A DNA stretch of 64,000 nucleotides from the NCBI RefSeq assembly GCF_001956915.1, contig NZ_MLJO01000008.1, forward strand, positions 62,001-126,000, read 5' to 3'. Under the pieces are notes generated by a model, which saw only the letters and a list, made by a program, of their open reading frames with translations, ran no database searches and was not told where the DNA came from. The stretch comes from Intrasporangium flavum (GTDB lineage Bacteria; Actinomycetota; Actinomycetes; Actinomycetales; Dermatophilaceae). Shown here piece after piece: positions 1 through 7,585 of this stretch (positions within the stretch are counted from its first letter, which is position 1; the number at the start of each line of letters is the position of its first letter). The position numbers were made by a program, and so were the translations under genes.

Positions 1-156
1 CGGAGGTGTGGGCGATGGGGAATGTCGCTGTGCCACCACACCTTCGCCGCCGCAGGAGTGCGGAGGCCTCTTGTCGTGCTCGGCTCAGGATCGTCAGGCC
101 CGTCGTCGCCGTGCCGGAAAGGGTACGCCGACGACGTGCCGGGTGACCACCGACTT
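1..156. other. window edge, no recognised gene
   Basis: No reading frame here looks like a known protein. All three forward frames are open for most of the stretch, as expected at this base composition, but none gives a recognisable sequence. It may be the downstream flank of the minus-strand membrane protein that ends at 157, or the tail of a gene lying outside the window. Confidence 0.4.
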
Positions 157-972
157 TCAGTGCCTGACGGGCCTGGTGACGAGAGTGCTTGCAGCCGTGG
201 CGATCCGGGCCCTCTCCTCGTCGGTGAGGTCGAGCCGCGTGAGTCCCTGGTCGAGCAGGATCGGGTCCTGCCCCTCGGCCATCGCCGCGAGCAGACGCCC
301 GTCGGCGAGCCCGTACGGGGCCACCTCCGCCTCGGTGATGAGGCTCGAGAGCTTGGGTCCGCTGCCGTCCGGCGCGGTGTAGCGGTAGGCCTTGCCGCGC
401 AGGAACACGTCCTGGACGCTGACGACCGGGACCGCCACGAAGCGCAGGACCTGCTCGGTGTCGTAGCTCTCGCGCGCCCGGCGGGAGCGGCGGTAGTGGC
501 GCACCGGCACGACGGCGCACCCGAGGAAGAGGAGCAGGGACCCCACTGCGGTGAGGACCCGGTTCGGGAGCTTCTCGAGGGCGACGGACGCCGTGGCGTT
601 GGAAGGGTCGTCGCCCGCGACGATGATGTCGGTCGAGTAGTCGTGCCCGCCGATGTCGACCCAGAAGTAGTCGCGCGGGACCACGTGCGTCCGGCCGTCG
701 ACCGTGTAGGTGAGCGTCACGGAGCAGTCGGCCAGGGCCCTCTTGACGTGGCAGGAGCCGTCGACCTGGCCGTCGGAGATGGTGACGGGGTTGGCGCGGA
801 TCGCCAGGTCGGGCGCGATCGTCGAGACCAGCCAGCCGGCGCAACCCACGGCGAGGGCGACGAAGAACGCGGCGAGGACCAGCTGCGCCGTGGGCGGCGT
901 GGTCCCGGTGCGCACCACGCGGATCGGTCGGTCGGGAAAGCTCGCGGCTGTGGAGGAGTCGGCGTCGGACAC
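157..972 (-). CDS. hypothetical two-TM membrane protein (DUF3592-like layout)
   Basis: 271-residue protein from a GTG start. A hydrophobic segment lies at about residues 27-50 and a second at about 143-162. Between them is an extracytoplasmic-looking domain with paired cysteines (GSCHVK and ADCSV). After the second segment comes a basic stretch (RHYRRSRRAR) and a soluble C-terminal part. The layout TM, short beta-rich Cys-containing domain, TM is like DUF3592-type proteins, but I do not recognise a specific family. It is transcribed in the same direction as acuC, downstream of a 222-bp gap that holds a tandem repeat. No function is proposed. Confidence 0.75.
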   Translation of the reverse strand: MSDADSSTAASFPDRPIRVVRTGTTPPTAQLVLAAFFVALAVGCAGWLVSTIAPDLAIRANPVTISDGQVDGSCHVKRALADCSVTLTYTVDGRTHVVPRDYFWVDIGGHDYSTDIIVAGDDPSNATASVALEKLPNRVLTAVGSLLLFLGCAVVPVRHYRRSRRARESYDTEQVLRFVAVPVVSVQDVFLRGKAYRYTAPDGSGPKLSSLITEAEVAPYGLADGRLLAAMAEGQDPILLDQGLTRLDLTDEERARIATAASTLVTRPVRH

Positions 973-1000
973 TCGCGCGATCCTAGGGCCGGACAGCCCG

Positions 1001-1131
1001 CCGCGGCGCCGGCGTCGCCTGGACGCAGCGCAGCGAGCGAGGAACGAGCGAGCGGAGCGAGCGCAGATGGCTCAGCCGCGGCGCCGGCGTCGCCTGGACG
1101 TAGCGAAGCGAGCGAGGAACGAGCGAGCGAA
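1001..1131. repeat. two-copy tandem repeat, 75-bp period
   Basis: Two copies of about 55 bp start at 1001 and 1076. Each begins CCGCGGCGCCGGCGTCGCCT and runs into AGCGAGCGAGGAACGAGCGA. Copies differ at only a few positions. The AGCGAGCGA-GG-AACGAGCGA part is nearly mirror-symmetric. It lies between the stop of acuC and the start of the upstream-reading membrane protein gene, so it may act as an intergenic spacer or transcriptional roadblock. The forward frames through it would encode only low-complexity Arg-rich peptide and are not genes. Confidence 0.8.
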
Positions 1132-1194
1132 GCGGAGGAAGGCGACGCCTGAAGGGCGCCGCGGCACGCGCCGGGCGAAGCAGGCGCCAAGAAT

Positions 1195-2391
1195 TCAGTC
1201 GAAGTGGATGTCGAGTCCGTGGTGCGGGAAGACGGCTGACCGGGTGGCCATGACGGCGCGGTCGACCTCGCTCGCGGGGTCGTAGCCCATCTCCCAGGAC
1301 CGCCACCAGAGTGGGCCGTCCTCGGCGGTGAGGTCGCCCATCCGGCGCGGCCCGGGGCGGCCGAACACCCGCTCGACGTGGTCGCGCCAGTGCTGGGGGA
1401 CCTCGACGGAGGTCTTGATGGGGGCGTGGGCCGCGATCGCCGTCAGGTGCGTCCAGGTGCGCGGCACGACGTCGACGACCTCGTAGCCCCCGCCACCGAG
1501 GGCCACCCAGCGCCCGTCGCAGACGTCGTGCGCGAGGCGGTGGAAGGCGTCGGCCGCGGCGCGCTGGGCGTCGACCGTGACCGCGAAGTGCGCGAGGGGG
1601 TCCTCGGCGTGGGTGTCGCAGCCGTGCTGGGTGACGAGGACGTCCGGCTTGAAGGAGCGCACGACCGCCGGCACGACCGCGTGGATCGCCCGCAGCCAGC
1701 CGGCGTCGGTGAGGCCGGGCGGCAGTGACACGTTGACCGCGCTGCCCTCGGCGCCCTTGCCGCCGATGTCGCTCGGCCAGCCGGTGCCGGGGAAGAGCGC
1801 CCGGCCGGACTCGTGCACCGAGATCGTCAGCACCCGGGGGTCGTCCCAGAAGATCCGCTCGACGCCGTCGCCGTGGTGGACGTCGACGTCGACGTACGCG
1901 ACGCGCTCGGCCCCGTGGTCGAGCAGCCACTGGATGCCGACGGCGATGTCGTTGTAGACGCAGAAGCCGCTGGCGGCGCCGGGCATCGCGTGGTGCAGGC
2001 CGCCGGTGAAGTTCACGGCGTGCTCGGCGCTGCCCTCCCACACGGCCCGCGCGCTGTCGACGGTGCCCGACACGACGCGGGCGCTGGCGTCGTGCATGCC
2101 CCGGAAGGCGGGGTCGTCCTCGGTGCCGAGCCCGTGCGCCTCGTCGGCCGTCGTCGGGTCGGTGGAGGCGGCGCGGACGGCTGCCACGTAGTCGGCGTCG
2201 TGGACGGTCTCGAGCAGTGCGTCGGGGGCGACGTCGGCGCCGACGACCTCGACGCCCGGCGCGTCGAAGACGCCGAGCGCGTCGCACAGCCGCGCGGTGA
2301 GGTCGAGCCGCACGGGTGCCATGGGGTGCGTCGGCCCGAAGTCGTAGCGCGTGAACGAGGAGTCCCAGACGACCCGAGCCTGACTTGGCAT
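1195..2391 (-). CDS. acuC: acetoin utilization protein AcuC (histone-deacetylase family)
   Basis: 398-residue zinc-dependent deacetylase of the class I/II histone deacetylase fold. Active-site residues are visible: His133-His134 in GGLHHAM, zinc ligands Asp170 and His172 in DVDVHHGDG and Asp259 in QHGCDTH, and catalytic-loop Tyr303 in GGGGYEVVD. In Bacillus and other bacteria AcuC deacetylates acetyl-CoA synthetase and so reactivates it; that role here is inferred from family. The ATG at 2391 has no Shine-Dalgarno sequence but sits 7 nt after a TAGCGT -10 element, so the transcript is probably leaderless. Divergent from trkA with 56 bp between. Confidence 0.93.
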   Translation of the reverse strand: MPSQARVVWDSSFTRYDFGPTHPMAPVRLDLTARLCDALGVFDAPGVEVVGADVAPDALLETVHDADYVAAVRAASTDPTTADEAHGLGTEDDPAFRGMHDASARVVSGTVDSARAVWEGSAEHAVNFTGGLHHAMPGAASGFCVYNDIAVGIQWLLDHGAERVAYVDVDVHHGDGVERIFWDDPRVLTISVHESGRALFPGTGWPSDIGGKGAEGSAVNVSLPPGLTDAGWLRAIHAVVPAVVRSFKPDVLVTQHGCDTHAEDPLAHFAVTVDAQRAAADAFHRLAHDVCDGRWVALGGGGYEVVDVVPRTWTHLTAIAAHAPIKTSVEVPQHWRDHVERVFGRPGPRRMGDLTAEDGPLWWRSWEMGYDPASEVDRAVMATRSAVFPHHGLDIHFD

Positions 2392-2398
2392 GATTGAG

Positions 2399-2404
2399 AC
2401 GCTA
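2399..2404 (-). promoter_or_regulatory. -10 element of acuC (leaderless)
   Basis: On the minus strand TAGCGT is followed by seven bases and then the acuC ATG, so the predicted +1 falls on or next to the start codon. No -35 consensus is obvious, which is common in actinobacterial promoters. Confidence 0.5.
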
Positions 2405-2447
2405 TCGCGTCCGAGGAGGCGCGAGTCCCGCGAAAGAGGTATCTCAC

Positions 2448-3116
2448 ATGGCCCGCAACCGCCTGTTCGACGACGACGTCATCGTCATCGGACTCGGACG
2501 CTTCGGCTCCGCCGTCGCCCTGGAGCTGACGCGGCTCGGGCACCGGGTCATCGCCGTCGAGCGCGACAACGGGATCGCCGAGTCGTACGTCAACAAGGTG
2601 GCCAAGGTCGTGCACGCCGACATGGCGCACTCCTCGGCCCTGGAGATGATCCGCGACGCCAGCCCGAAGATCGCCATCGTCGGCATCGGCTCCTCGGTCG
2701 AGTCCTCGGTGCTCGCGGCCGCCAACCTCGTCGACGCCGGGGTGCCCTCGATCTGGGCCAAGGCGCTCTCCCCCGAGCACAAGCGGATCCTCGACCGCAT
2801 CGGGGTGCACCACGTCATCTCGCCGGAGGCCGACTCGGGCCGACGCGTCGCTCACCTCGTCAACGGCAAGATGCTCGACTACATCGAGTTCGACGACGGG
2901 TTCGCCATCGTCAAGCTCAAGCCGCCGAGCGAGACCATCGGCTTCACGCTCGAGCAGAGCCAGGTGCGCCGCAAATACGGGGTGACGATCGTCGGGGTCA
3001 AGGCGCCGAGCGAGGACTTCACCTACGCCGTGCCGCAGACGAAGATCTCGGCGCACCACATGCTCATCGTCAGCGGCCCCACCGAGCTCATCGAGCGCTT
3101 CGCGGCACGTCCGTGA
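2448..3116 (+). CDS. TrkA/KtrA-family potassium channel regulatory subunit
   Basis: 222 residues. The N-terminal Rossmann RCK domain carries the dinucleotide motif GLGRFGSA (about residues 16-23) and the acidic end of beta-2 (VIAVERD). A C-terminal RCK_C/TrkA_C domain follows from about residue 140 (YIEFDDGFAIVKLK onward). Such cytosolic subunits gate Trk/Ktr K+ transporters in response to ATP/ADP, NAD(H) or c-di-AMP; disA lies about 20 kb away, but a link is only inference. ATG at 2448 is chosen because AAAGAGGT sits just upstream; an earlier in-frame ATG at 2394 lacks one. No membrane partner gene is in the window. Confidence 0.9.
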   Translation: MARNRLFDDDVIVIGLGRFGSAVALELTRLGHRVIAVERDNGIAESYVNKVAKVVHADMAHSSALEMIRDASPKIAIVGIGSSVESSVLAAANLVDAGVPSIWAKALSPEHKRILDRIGVHHVISPEADSGRRVAHLVNGKMLDYIEFDDGFAIVKLKPPSETIGFTLEQSQVRRKYGVTIVGVKAPSEDFTYAVPQTKISAHHMLIVSGPTELIERFAARP

Positions 3117-3514
3117 GCCACGTCCGCGGCCGCGGTCCCGCGCCGGAGGGCCCGCCGGCCGCCGCGATGACGGGTCCGGGCCTCGTCGTCGGCGCGGGCC
3201 GGTTCGCCTCGGAGCTCGGGATGCTCGCGGCCCTCGGCGTCGGCGGCTGGACCGTCGGGTCGCCGGTAGCGGTCGTCGTCGGCGTGCTCATGGCCGCCGC
3301 GCTGCCCGTGCTGGCCGCCGCGGTCTGGGGTCGCTGGGTCGCGCCGCGGGCATCGCGGCGGCTCGACGACCCGGCCCGCCTCGGCGTCGAGGTGGTCCTC
3401 TTCGGGGCTGCGGTCGGTGGCCTCGTGCTCTCGGGCCGCCCCGGCTGGGCGCTGGCCCTCGGGCTGCTGTGGGCGGTCACCGCCCCGTTCGGGCGCCGCA
3501 CGTCGCCGCGCTGA
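3113..3514 (+). CDS. YrdB/DUF2568 family membrane protein
   Basis: 133 residues from a GTG whose GTGA overlaps the trkA stop codon, so it is probably translationally coupled. Four hydrophobic segments and the motif WGRWVAPRASRRLDDPARL match the DUF2568 (YrdB) family of small membrane proteins of unknown function. The family's usual length is about 110-120 residues; the first 18 residues here are a poorly conserved hydrophilic lead, so an internal ATG (MTGPGL) is also possible. Confidence 0.75.
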   Translation: MSHVRGRGPAPEGPPAAAMTGPGLVVGAGRFASELGMLAALGVGGWTVGSPVAVVVGVLMAAALPVLAAAVWGRWVAPRASRRLDDPARLGVEVVLFGAAVGGLVLSGRPGWALALGLLWAVTAPFGRRTSPR

Positions 3515-3552
3515 CGTCGGCGTCGGCGTGGGTACGCGTCGCAGCGGTGGCG

Positions 3553-3575
3553 CCCGCCCGTGGACGGGCCGGCGG
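3553..3575. terminator. possible bidirectional terminator
   Basis: A short G+C-rich hairpin (GCCCG, loop TGGA, CGGGC at 3556-3569) with partially complementary flanks lies in the 63-bp gap between two convergent genes. There is no T tract, so this is tentative. Confidence 0.35.
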
Positions 3576-3577
3576 TC

Positions 3578-4108
3578 TCAGAGGTGGAGGGTGGGGCTGC
3601 GGTCGTCGCCGAGCGGCAGCACCATGGCGATCTCCTCCTCGCCGTCCTCCTCGCTGACGACGCCCATCGGGCGGCGGTAGTCGGTGGGACGGAAGCCCAT
3701 CCCGCTCGCGAAGGCGACGGCCCGGCCGTTCTCGGTGCCGACCCAGTAGACGAGGTGGCTCTGGCCGCGCTCGGTGGCCAGGCGCGCGCCCTCCTTTACG
3801 AGCGTCGTGGCGACACCGGACCCGCGGGCCTCGGGGTGCACCCACAGGCCGAACAGCTCACCGGCGGAGGCGTCCTCGCTGCCCTTGGCGGTGCCGATGC
3901 TGACGACGCCGACCGCGCCGCCCGCGCGCTCGGCGACGAGGCGGGCCGAGCGGCGCATGCGGTCGCGCCAGAGATCCTCGTCGTAGGCCTCCTCCTCGTC
4001 GATCGAGGCCGCGAACGCCTCGGGCGACTCGCGCAGGGCGGCGAGCCGGACCGATCGGTAGTCCTGCCAGTCGTCCTCACCCAGGGGGCGCACGGTGATC
4101 TCGGTCAT
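3578..4108 (-). CDS. GNAT family N-acetyltransferase
   Basis: 176 residues. The acetyl-CoA pyrophosphate loop appears as HPEARGSGVATTLV (Q/RxxGxG/A type), preceded by a beta-4 strand (LFGLWV) and followed by VYWVGTENGRAVAFASGMGF, typical of the fold. The opening TVRPLGEDDWQDYRSVRLAALRESPEAF resembles RimI-like acetyltransferases of unknown substrate. ATG at 4108 is preferred because GAAGG precedes it; an upstream in-frame ATG would add a Cys-rich lead without similarity. It is a paralogue of the next gene: both have WxxxRxxRLAxLxxxPxAF near the N terminus. Confidence 0.88.
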   Translation of the reverse strand: MTEITVRPLGEDDWQDYRSVRLAALRESPEAFAASIDEEEAYDEDLWRDRMRRSARLVAERAGGAVGVVSIGTAKGSEDASAGELFGLWVHPEARGSGVATTLVKEGARLATERGQSHLVYWVGTENGRAVAFASGMGFRPTDYRRPMGVVSEEDGEEEIAMVLPLGDDRSPTLHL

Positions 4109-4219
4109 GGAGCAACCTTCGCACGAAGCCCCGACGGCGCGCACCCGCGGGGGCGTGAACATTTGGTCCCGCGCCCCGGCCGCCCTCGGCCGACCCGCCC
4201 GTACCCGCTCCGGACCGTC

Positions 4220-4732
4220 TCAACCGACGTCGAGGCGGGCGACCATCTCGATCTCGTGCAGCTCCCCGCGGCGCGGGTGCGGATGGGTCGCCCCGGTCAC
4301 GACGAAGCCGCACCGCTCGTAGAGCGCCTGCGCGGCGGGGTTGTTGCTCGTCACCTCGAGGACCACCTCGGACTTGCCGCGCTGCCGGCCCTCGTCGAGC
4401 ACGGCGTGGACGAGGGCCTCCCCGACGCCGCGACCCCGGGCGCGCGGCGCCACGTACATCCCGAAAAGCGTTGCGACCGTTGCCCTCTCGGGCTCCCAGT
4501 GGGAACCCAGGCCGGCACTGCCCAGCACGCCCGACGCGTCACGCGCCTGCACGAGCCACGCACCCTCGATGCGCTCGCGCCAGTCGGCCTCGTCGTAGAC
4601 GGCCTCGTCGGCGTAGGTGAACCAGAACGCGTCGGGCGCGTCCTGGAGCATCGCGAGTCGGACGTCGCGGTGCGACTCCCAGTCGTCCGGGCGGACGGTG
4701 TGCAGATGCATCGCGGGGTGAGAGTCGGCCAT
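4220..4732 (-). CDS. GNAT family N-acetyltransferase
   Basis: 170 residues from ATG 4732 (a GTG three bases earlier is equally possible). The sequence contains LFGMYVAPRARGRGVGEALV, the acetyl-CoA-binding motif, followed by EVTSNNPAAQALYERCGFVVTG. Closely similar in layout to the neighbouring acetyltransferase, so the two are probably an old tandem duplication. The substrate cannot be told. It starts 15 bp downstream of proC and is probably cotranscribed with it. Confidence 0.88.
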   Translation of the reverse strand: MADSHPAMHLHTVRPDDWESHRDVRLAMLQDAPDAFWFTYADEAVYDEADWRERIEGAWLVQARDASGVLGSAGLGSHWEPERATVATLFGMYVAPRARGRGVGEALVHAVLDEGRQRGKSEVVLEVTSNNPAAQALYERCGFVVTGATHPHPRRGELHEIEMVARLDVG

Positions 4733-4747
4733 CACCCCACAGTGCCC

Positions 4748-5554
4748 TCAGACCTGCCCGGATGCCAGCTGTTTCGACCGGGCCGCCGCGGCCTCCATGG
4801 CCGTGACGAAGGCGGCGCGCACCTTGTGGTCGTCGAGCTGGCGCAGCGCCGCGACGGTCGTGCCGCCGGGCGAGCTGACCTGCTCGCGCAGCACGGTCGG
4901 GTGCTCGCGGGTCTCCTTGAGCATCGTCGCTGCGCCGTAGAGCGTCTGGACGACGAGCTCGGTCGAGGTGGCCCGCGGCAGGCCGAGCACGACGCCGGCC
5001 TCGATCATGGCCTCGACGACGTAGAAGATGTACGCCGGACCCGACCCGGAGATCGCGGTGACGGCGTCGAGGTGCTTCTCGGCGAGCCGCACGACCTTGC
5101 CGCACGAACTCAGCAGCGCCTCGGCCTCGGCGAGGTGGTCGTCGGTGCAGTGGCTGCCCGGCGCGATGCCGGCCATCCCCTCGTCGACGAGCGCCGGGGT
5201 GTTCGGCATGACGCGCACGACCGAGGTGCCCTCGGGCAGCCGCGACTCGAGGTACTCGGTCGTGATGCCGGCGGCGAGAGACACGACGGCGTTGCCCGGC
5301 GCGACGTGGTCGTGGATCTCGTCGAGCAGCCCGGCCATGTCCTGCGGCTTGACGCAGAGCACCAGTGTGTCCGCGACGTCGGCGGCGTCGGCGTTCGAGA
5401 GCACGCGCACGCCGTAGCGCCCGGCGAGCGCGTCGACCTTCTCCGGCGTCCGGCCGGTGACGACGAGGTCGCCGGCCGGGCGACCCGAGCGGATGAGCCC
5501 GGACACGAGCGTCTCGCCCATGACACCGGCTCCGAAGATCGCGGTCGTCGTCAT
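4748..5554 (-). CDS. proC: pyrroline-5-carboxylate reductase
   Basis: 268 residues, the usual length. Catalyses the last step of proline synthesis, NAD(P)H-dependent reduction of pyrroline-5-carboxylate. Visible motifs: Rossmann GAGVMGE at residues 8-14, VKPQ, VRVMPNTPALV, and the C-terminal signature spanning SGSGPAYIF to SSPGGTTVAAL. Start ATG at 5554 is preceded by GAGGAGG at good spacing. It lies just downstream of proline dehydrogenase on the same strand, which makes the same intermediate in the catabolic direction; the two are separated by 68 bp that contain an 18-bp direct repeat. Confidence 0.96.
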   Translation of the reverse strand: MTTTAIFGAGVMGETLVSGLIRSGRPAGDLVVTGRTPEKVDALAGRYGVRVLSNADAADVADTLVLCVKPQDMAGLLDEIHDHVAPGNAVVSLAAGITTEYLESRLPEGTSVVRVMPNTPALVDEGMAGIAPGSHCTDDHLAEAEALLSSCGKVVRLAEKHLDAVTAISGSGPAYIFYVVEAMIEAGVVLGLPRATSTELVVQTLYGAATMLKETREHPTVLREQVSSPGGTTVAALRQLDDHKVRAAFVTAMEAAAARSKQLASGQV

Positions 5555-5570
5555 CGTGGCCTCCTCAGCC

Positions 5571-5615
5571 GGTGGGTCGGGCGGGGTGGGTCGTGCGGGT
5601 GGGTCGGGCGGGGTG
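5571..5615. repeat. 18-bp direct repeat between proC and proline dehydrogenase
   Basis: GGTGGGTCGGGCGGGGTG occurs at 5571-5588 and again, identical, at 5598-5615. It lies in the leader of proC, G-rich on the plus strand and C-rich in the proC mRNA sense. Confidence 0.8.
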
Positions 5616-5622
5616 TGCGGCC

Positions 5623-6573
5623 TCAGCCCTTGGTGGCGACGCCGCGCAGGAAGAACATGACGTTGGCGGGACGCTCGGCCATCCGCCGCATGAGGTAGCC
5701 GTACCACTCCTGGCCGTACGGGATGTAGACGCGCATCTGGTCGCCGCGGTCGGCGATGCGGCGCTGCTCCTCGGGGCGGATGCCGTAGAGCATCTGGTAC
5801 TCGAACGACCGCGGGTCGCGGCCGGCCTGGCCCGCGAGCGCCCCGGCGATCTCGATGAGGCGCGGGTCGTGCGAGGCGACCATCGGGTAGCCCTCGCCCT
5901 TCATGAGCACCTTGAGGCACCGCACGTACGACTTGTCGACGTCGGCGCTGGCCTGGAAGGCGACCGACTCGGGCTCCTTGTAGGCGCCCTTGCAGAGCCG
6001 GACCCGGGAGCCGGCGGTGGCGAGGTCGCGGCAGTCGGCCTCGGTCCGGTAGAGGTAGGCCTGCAGCACGGCGCCGACGCTCGGGAAGTCGGCGCGCAGC
6101 TCGCGCAGCGACTCGAGGGTGCGGTCGGTGGTCGTGTGGTCCTCCATGTCGAGGGTGACCGTCGTGCCGGCCTTCTCGGCGGCCGTGCAGATCTCGCGCG
6201 CGTGGTCGAGGGCGATCCGGTCGCCGTCGCCGGGCAGCGCCTGGCCGAGGGCGCTCAGCTTGAGCGACACCTCGACGCGGCCGCCCTGGGTCAGCCCCTG
6301 GTCCGACAGGCCCGTGAGGAGCCCGACGTACGCGTCGCGGGTGTGCTCGGCCTGGGCGAGCTCGAGGCAGTCCTCGCCGAGGTAGTCGATGGTGGCGAGC
6401 CGCCCGGACGCGGCGATCTCGGCGGCGGCTCCGACGACGTCGGCGCGGTCGGTGCCGGGGACGAAGCGCTTGACGACCGAGCGCGACACCGGCGCCTTCT
6501 CGATGACGTCTCGGATCTTCTCCTGCTTGGACAGCTGCAGGAGGGAGTTGCGCAGCAGGTCGCTGGCGTCCAC
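5623..6573 (-). CDS. proline dehydrogenase (PRODH)
   Basis: 316 residues, the usual size of the monofunctional actinobacterial FAD enzyme that oxidises proline to pyrroline-5-carboxylate. Barrel strands and family motifs are visible: TIDYLGED near residue 60, VTLDMEDH, VLQAYLYRT, VRLCKGAYKEP, SHDPRLI, FEYQMLYGIR and RVYIPYG. The start is the GTG at 6573, preceded by GGAGG eight bases upstream; longer frames add low-complexity Arg-rich sequence. The cognate P5C dehydrogenase is not in the window. Neighbouring proC suggests proline turnover. Confidence 0.94.
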   Translation of the reverse strand: MDASDLLRNSLLQLSKQEKIRDVIEKAPVSRSVVKRFVPGTDRADVVGAAAEIAASGRLATIDYLGEDCLELAQAEHTRDAYVGLLTGLSDQGLTQGGRVEVSLKLSALGQALPGDGDRIALDHAREICTAAEKAGTTVTLDMEDHTTTDRTLESLRELRADFPSVGAVLQAYLYRTEADCRDLATAGSRVRLCKGAYKEPESVAFQASADVDKSYVRCLKVLMKGEGYPMVASHDPRLIEIAGALAGQAGRDPRSFEYQMLYGIRPEEQRRIADRGDQMRVYIPYGQEWYGYLMRRMAERPANVMFFLRGVATKG

Positions 6574-6743
6574 GGCGGGCCTCCGGGGGTTTCTTGGGCG
6601 GTACGGACGGGCGGCGGTGGCCGTCCCTCGCCCGAAATCTACCGCCGCGGGCCGGGTGCCCCGTCCACGGCCGTCCACGCCGGGCCCACCGGCGGCCGTC
6701 GGTGCCCGCCACCGGACCGGTCCCGTGCGGCAGACTCGGGGCC

Positions 6744-7559
6744 GTGAGCGACCTCTCCCCCGGCGGGCCGGGCCCTGCCACCGGGCTGGCGTCCGGGCTG
6801 ACCTTCGACGACCTCGGCGAGGGCCTCGGCACGGCCTCGACGGTGCTGCGCGGCAACGCCGGGTCGGCCGGTCTGCACGCGTCCGTCCCCACGTGCCCCG
6901 GCTGGACCGTGCTCGACCTCGTCGCGCACCAGGGCATGGTGCACCGCTGGGCCACGAGCCAGGTGCGCGGCACCCCGGAGGGCGACCCGGAGCGGTTCGA
7001 GGCCGAGGGCCGCGCCGCGGCCGACGTGCTCGAGTGGTTCGACGCGGGCGCCACCGGGCTGCTGCAGGCCCTCGTCGACGCGCCGGACGACCTCGAGGCG
7101 CTCACCTTCCTGCACGACGCGCCGGCGCCCCGCGTCTTCTGGGCGCGGCGGCAGTGCCACGAGACGACGGTCCACGCCGTCGACGCCATGGCCGCCCGCC
7201 TCGGCCGGGCGCCCCGTCCCGAGGAGACGTGGCTGCGCCCGCACCTCGCGGCCGACGGCATCGACGAGCTGCTCACCGGCTTCGTGCCGCGACGCAAGCA
7301 GGGTGCCCAGCCCCGGCGCCCGACGCGGGTGCTCGTGCGCCCGGACGACGCGTCGCTGGCGTGGCTGCTCGACCTCGCCCCCGACCGCCCCGCCACCACG
7401 ACCCGACTGACCGACGTCGAGGCGCTGGGTGCCGACGCCGACGCGGCGTGGACCGGCGGCACGGTCGAGCTGTTCCTGCGGCTGTGGAGCCGCACCGACG
7501 CCGAGCCCGCCGACGCGCTCGAGCGCTGGTGGCGTGACACGGTGTCGGTGACCTGGTGA
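6744..7559 (+). CDS. maleylpyruvate isomerase / mycothiol-dependent enzyme family
   Basis: 271 residues. The N-terminal DinB-like four-helix domain has the MDMPI signature: CPGWTVLDLVAHQGMVHRW, with the metal-binding His, and later RQCHETTVHAVDAMAA, carrying the second metal-ligand pair. The C-terminal domain contains DASLAWLLDLAP. Family members use mycothiol, the actinobacterial thiol, in isomerase or S-transferase reactions; the substrate is unknown. The GTG start at 6744 follows a CAGACT -10-like element by seven bases, so it may be leaderless. Divergent from proline dehydrogenase. Confidence 0.85.
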   Translation: MSDLSPGGPGPATGLASGLTFDDLGEGLGTASTVLRGNAGSAGLHASVPTCPGWTVLDLVAHQGMVHRWATSQVRGTPEGDPERFEAEGRAAADVLEWFDAGATGLLQALVDAPDDLEALTFLHDAPAPRVFWARRQCHETTVHAVDAMAARLGRAPRPEETWLRPHLAADGIDELLTGFVPRRKQGAQPRRPTRVLVRPDDASLAWLLDLAPDRPATTTRLTDVEALGADADAAWTGGTVELFLRLWSRTDAEPADALERWWRDTVSVTW

Positions 7560-7585
7560 GCGAGACGTGACGACGAGGAGGTCCG

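Noticed and set aside
8..382. 124-codon plus-strand frame at the window start
   Set aside because: No domain, Ser/Arg-rich composition, overlaps the better-supported minus-strand membrane protein.
710..1285. 191-codon plus-strand frame through the tandem repeat
   Set aside because: Translates the 75-bp repeat into Arg-rich low-complexity peptide (RRRRRLDAA, RRRRRLDVA); no start signal.
2628..2638. CATGGCGCACT in the TrkA gene as a further copy of the A palindrome
   Set aside because: An 11-base match inside a conserved coding stretch without the symmetric left half or a partner at 31 bp; chance.
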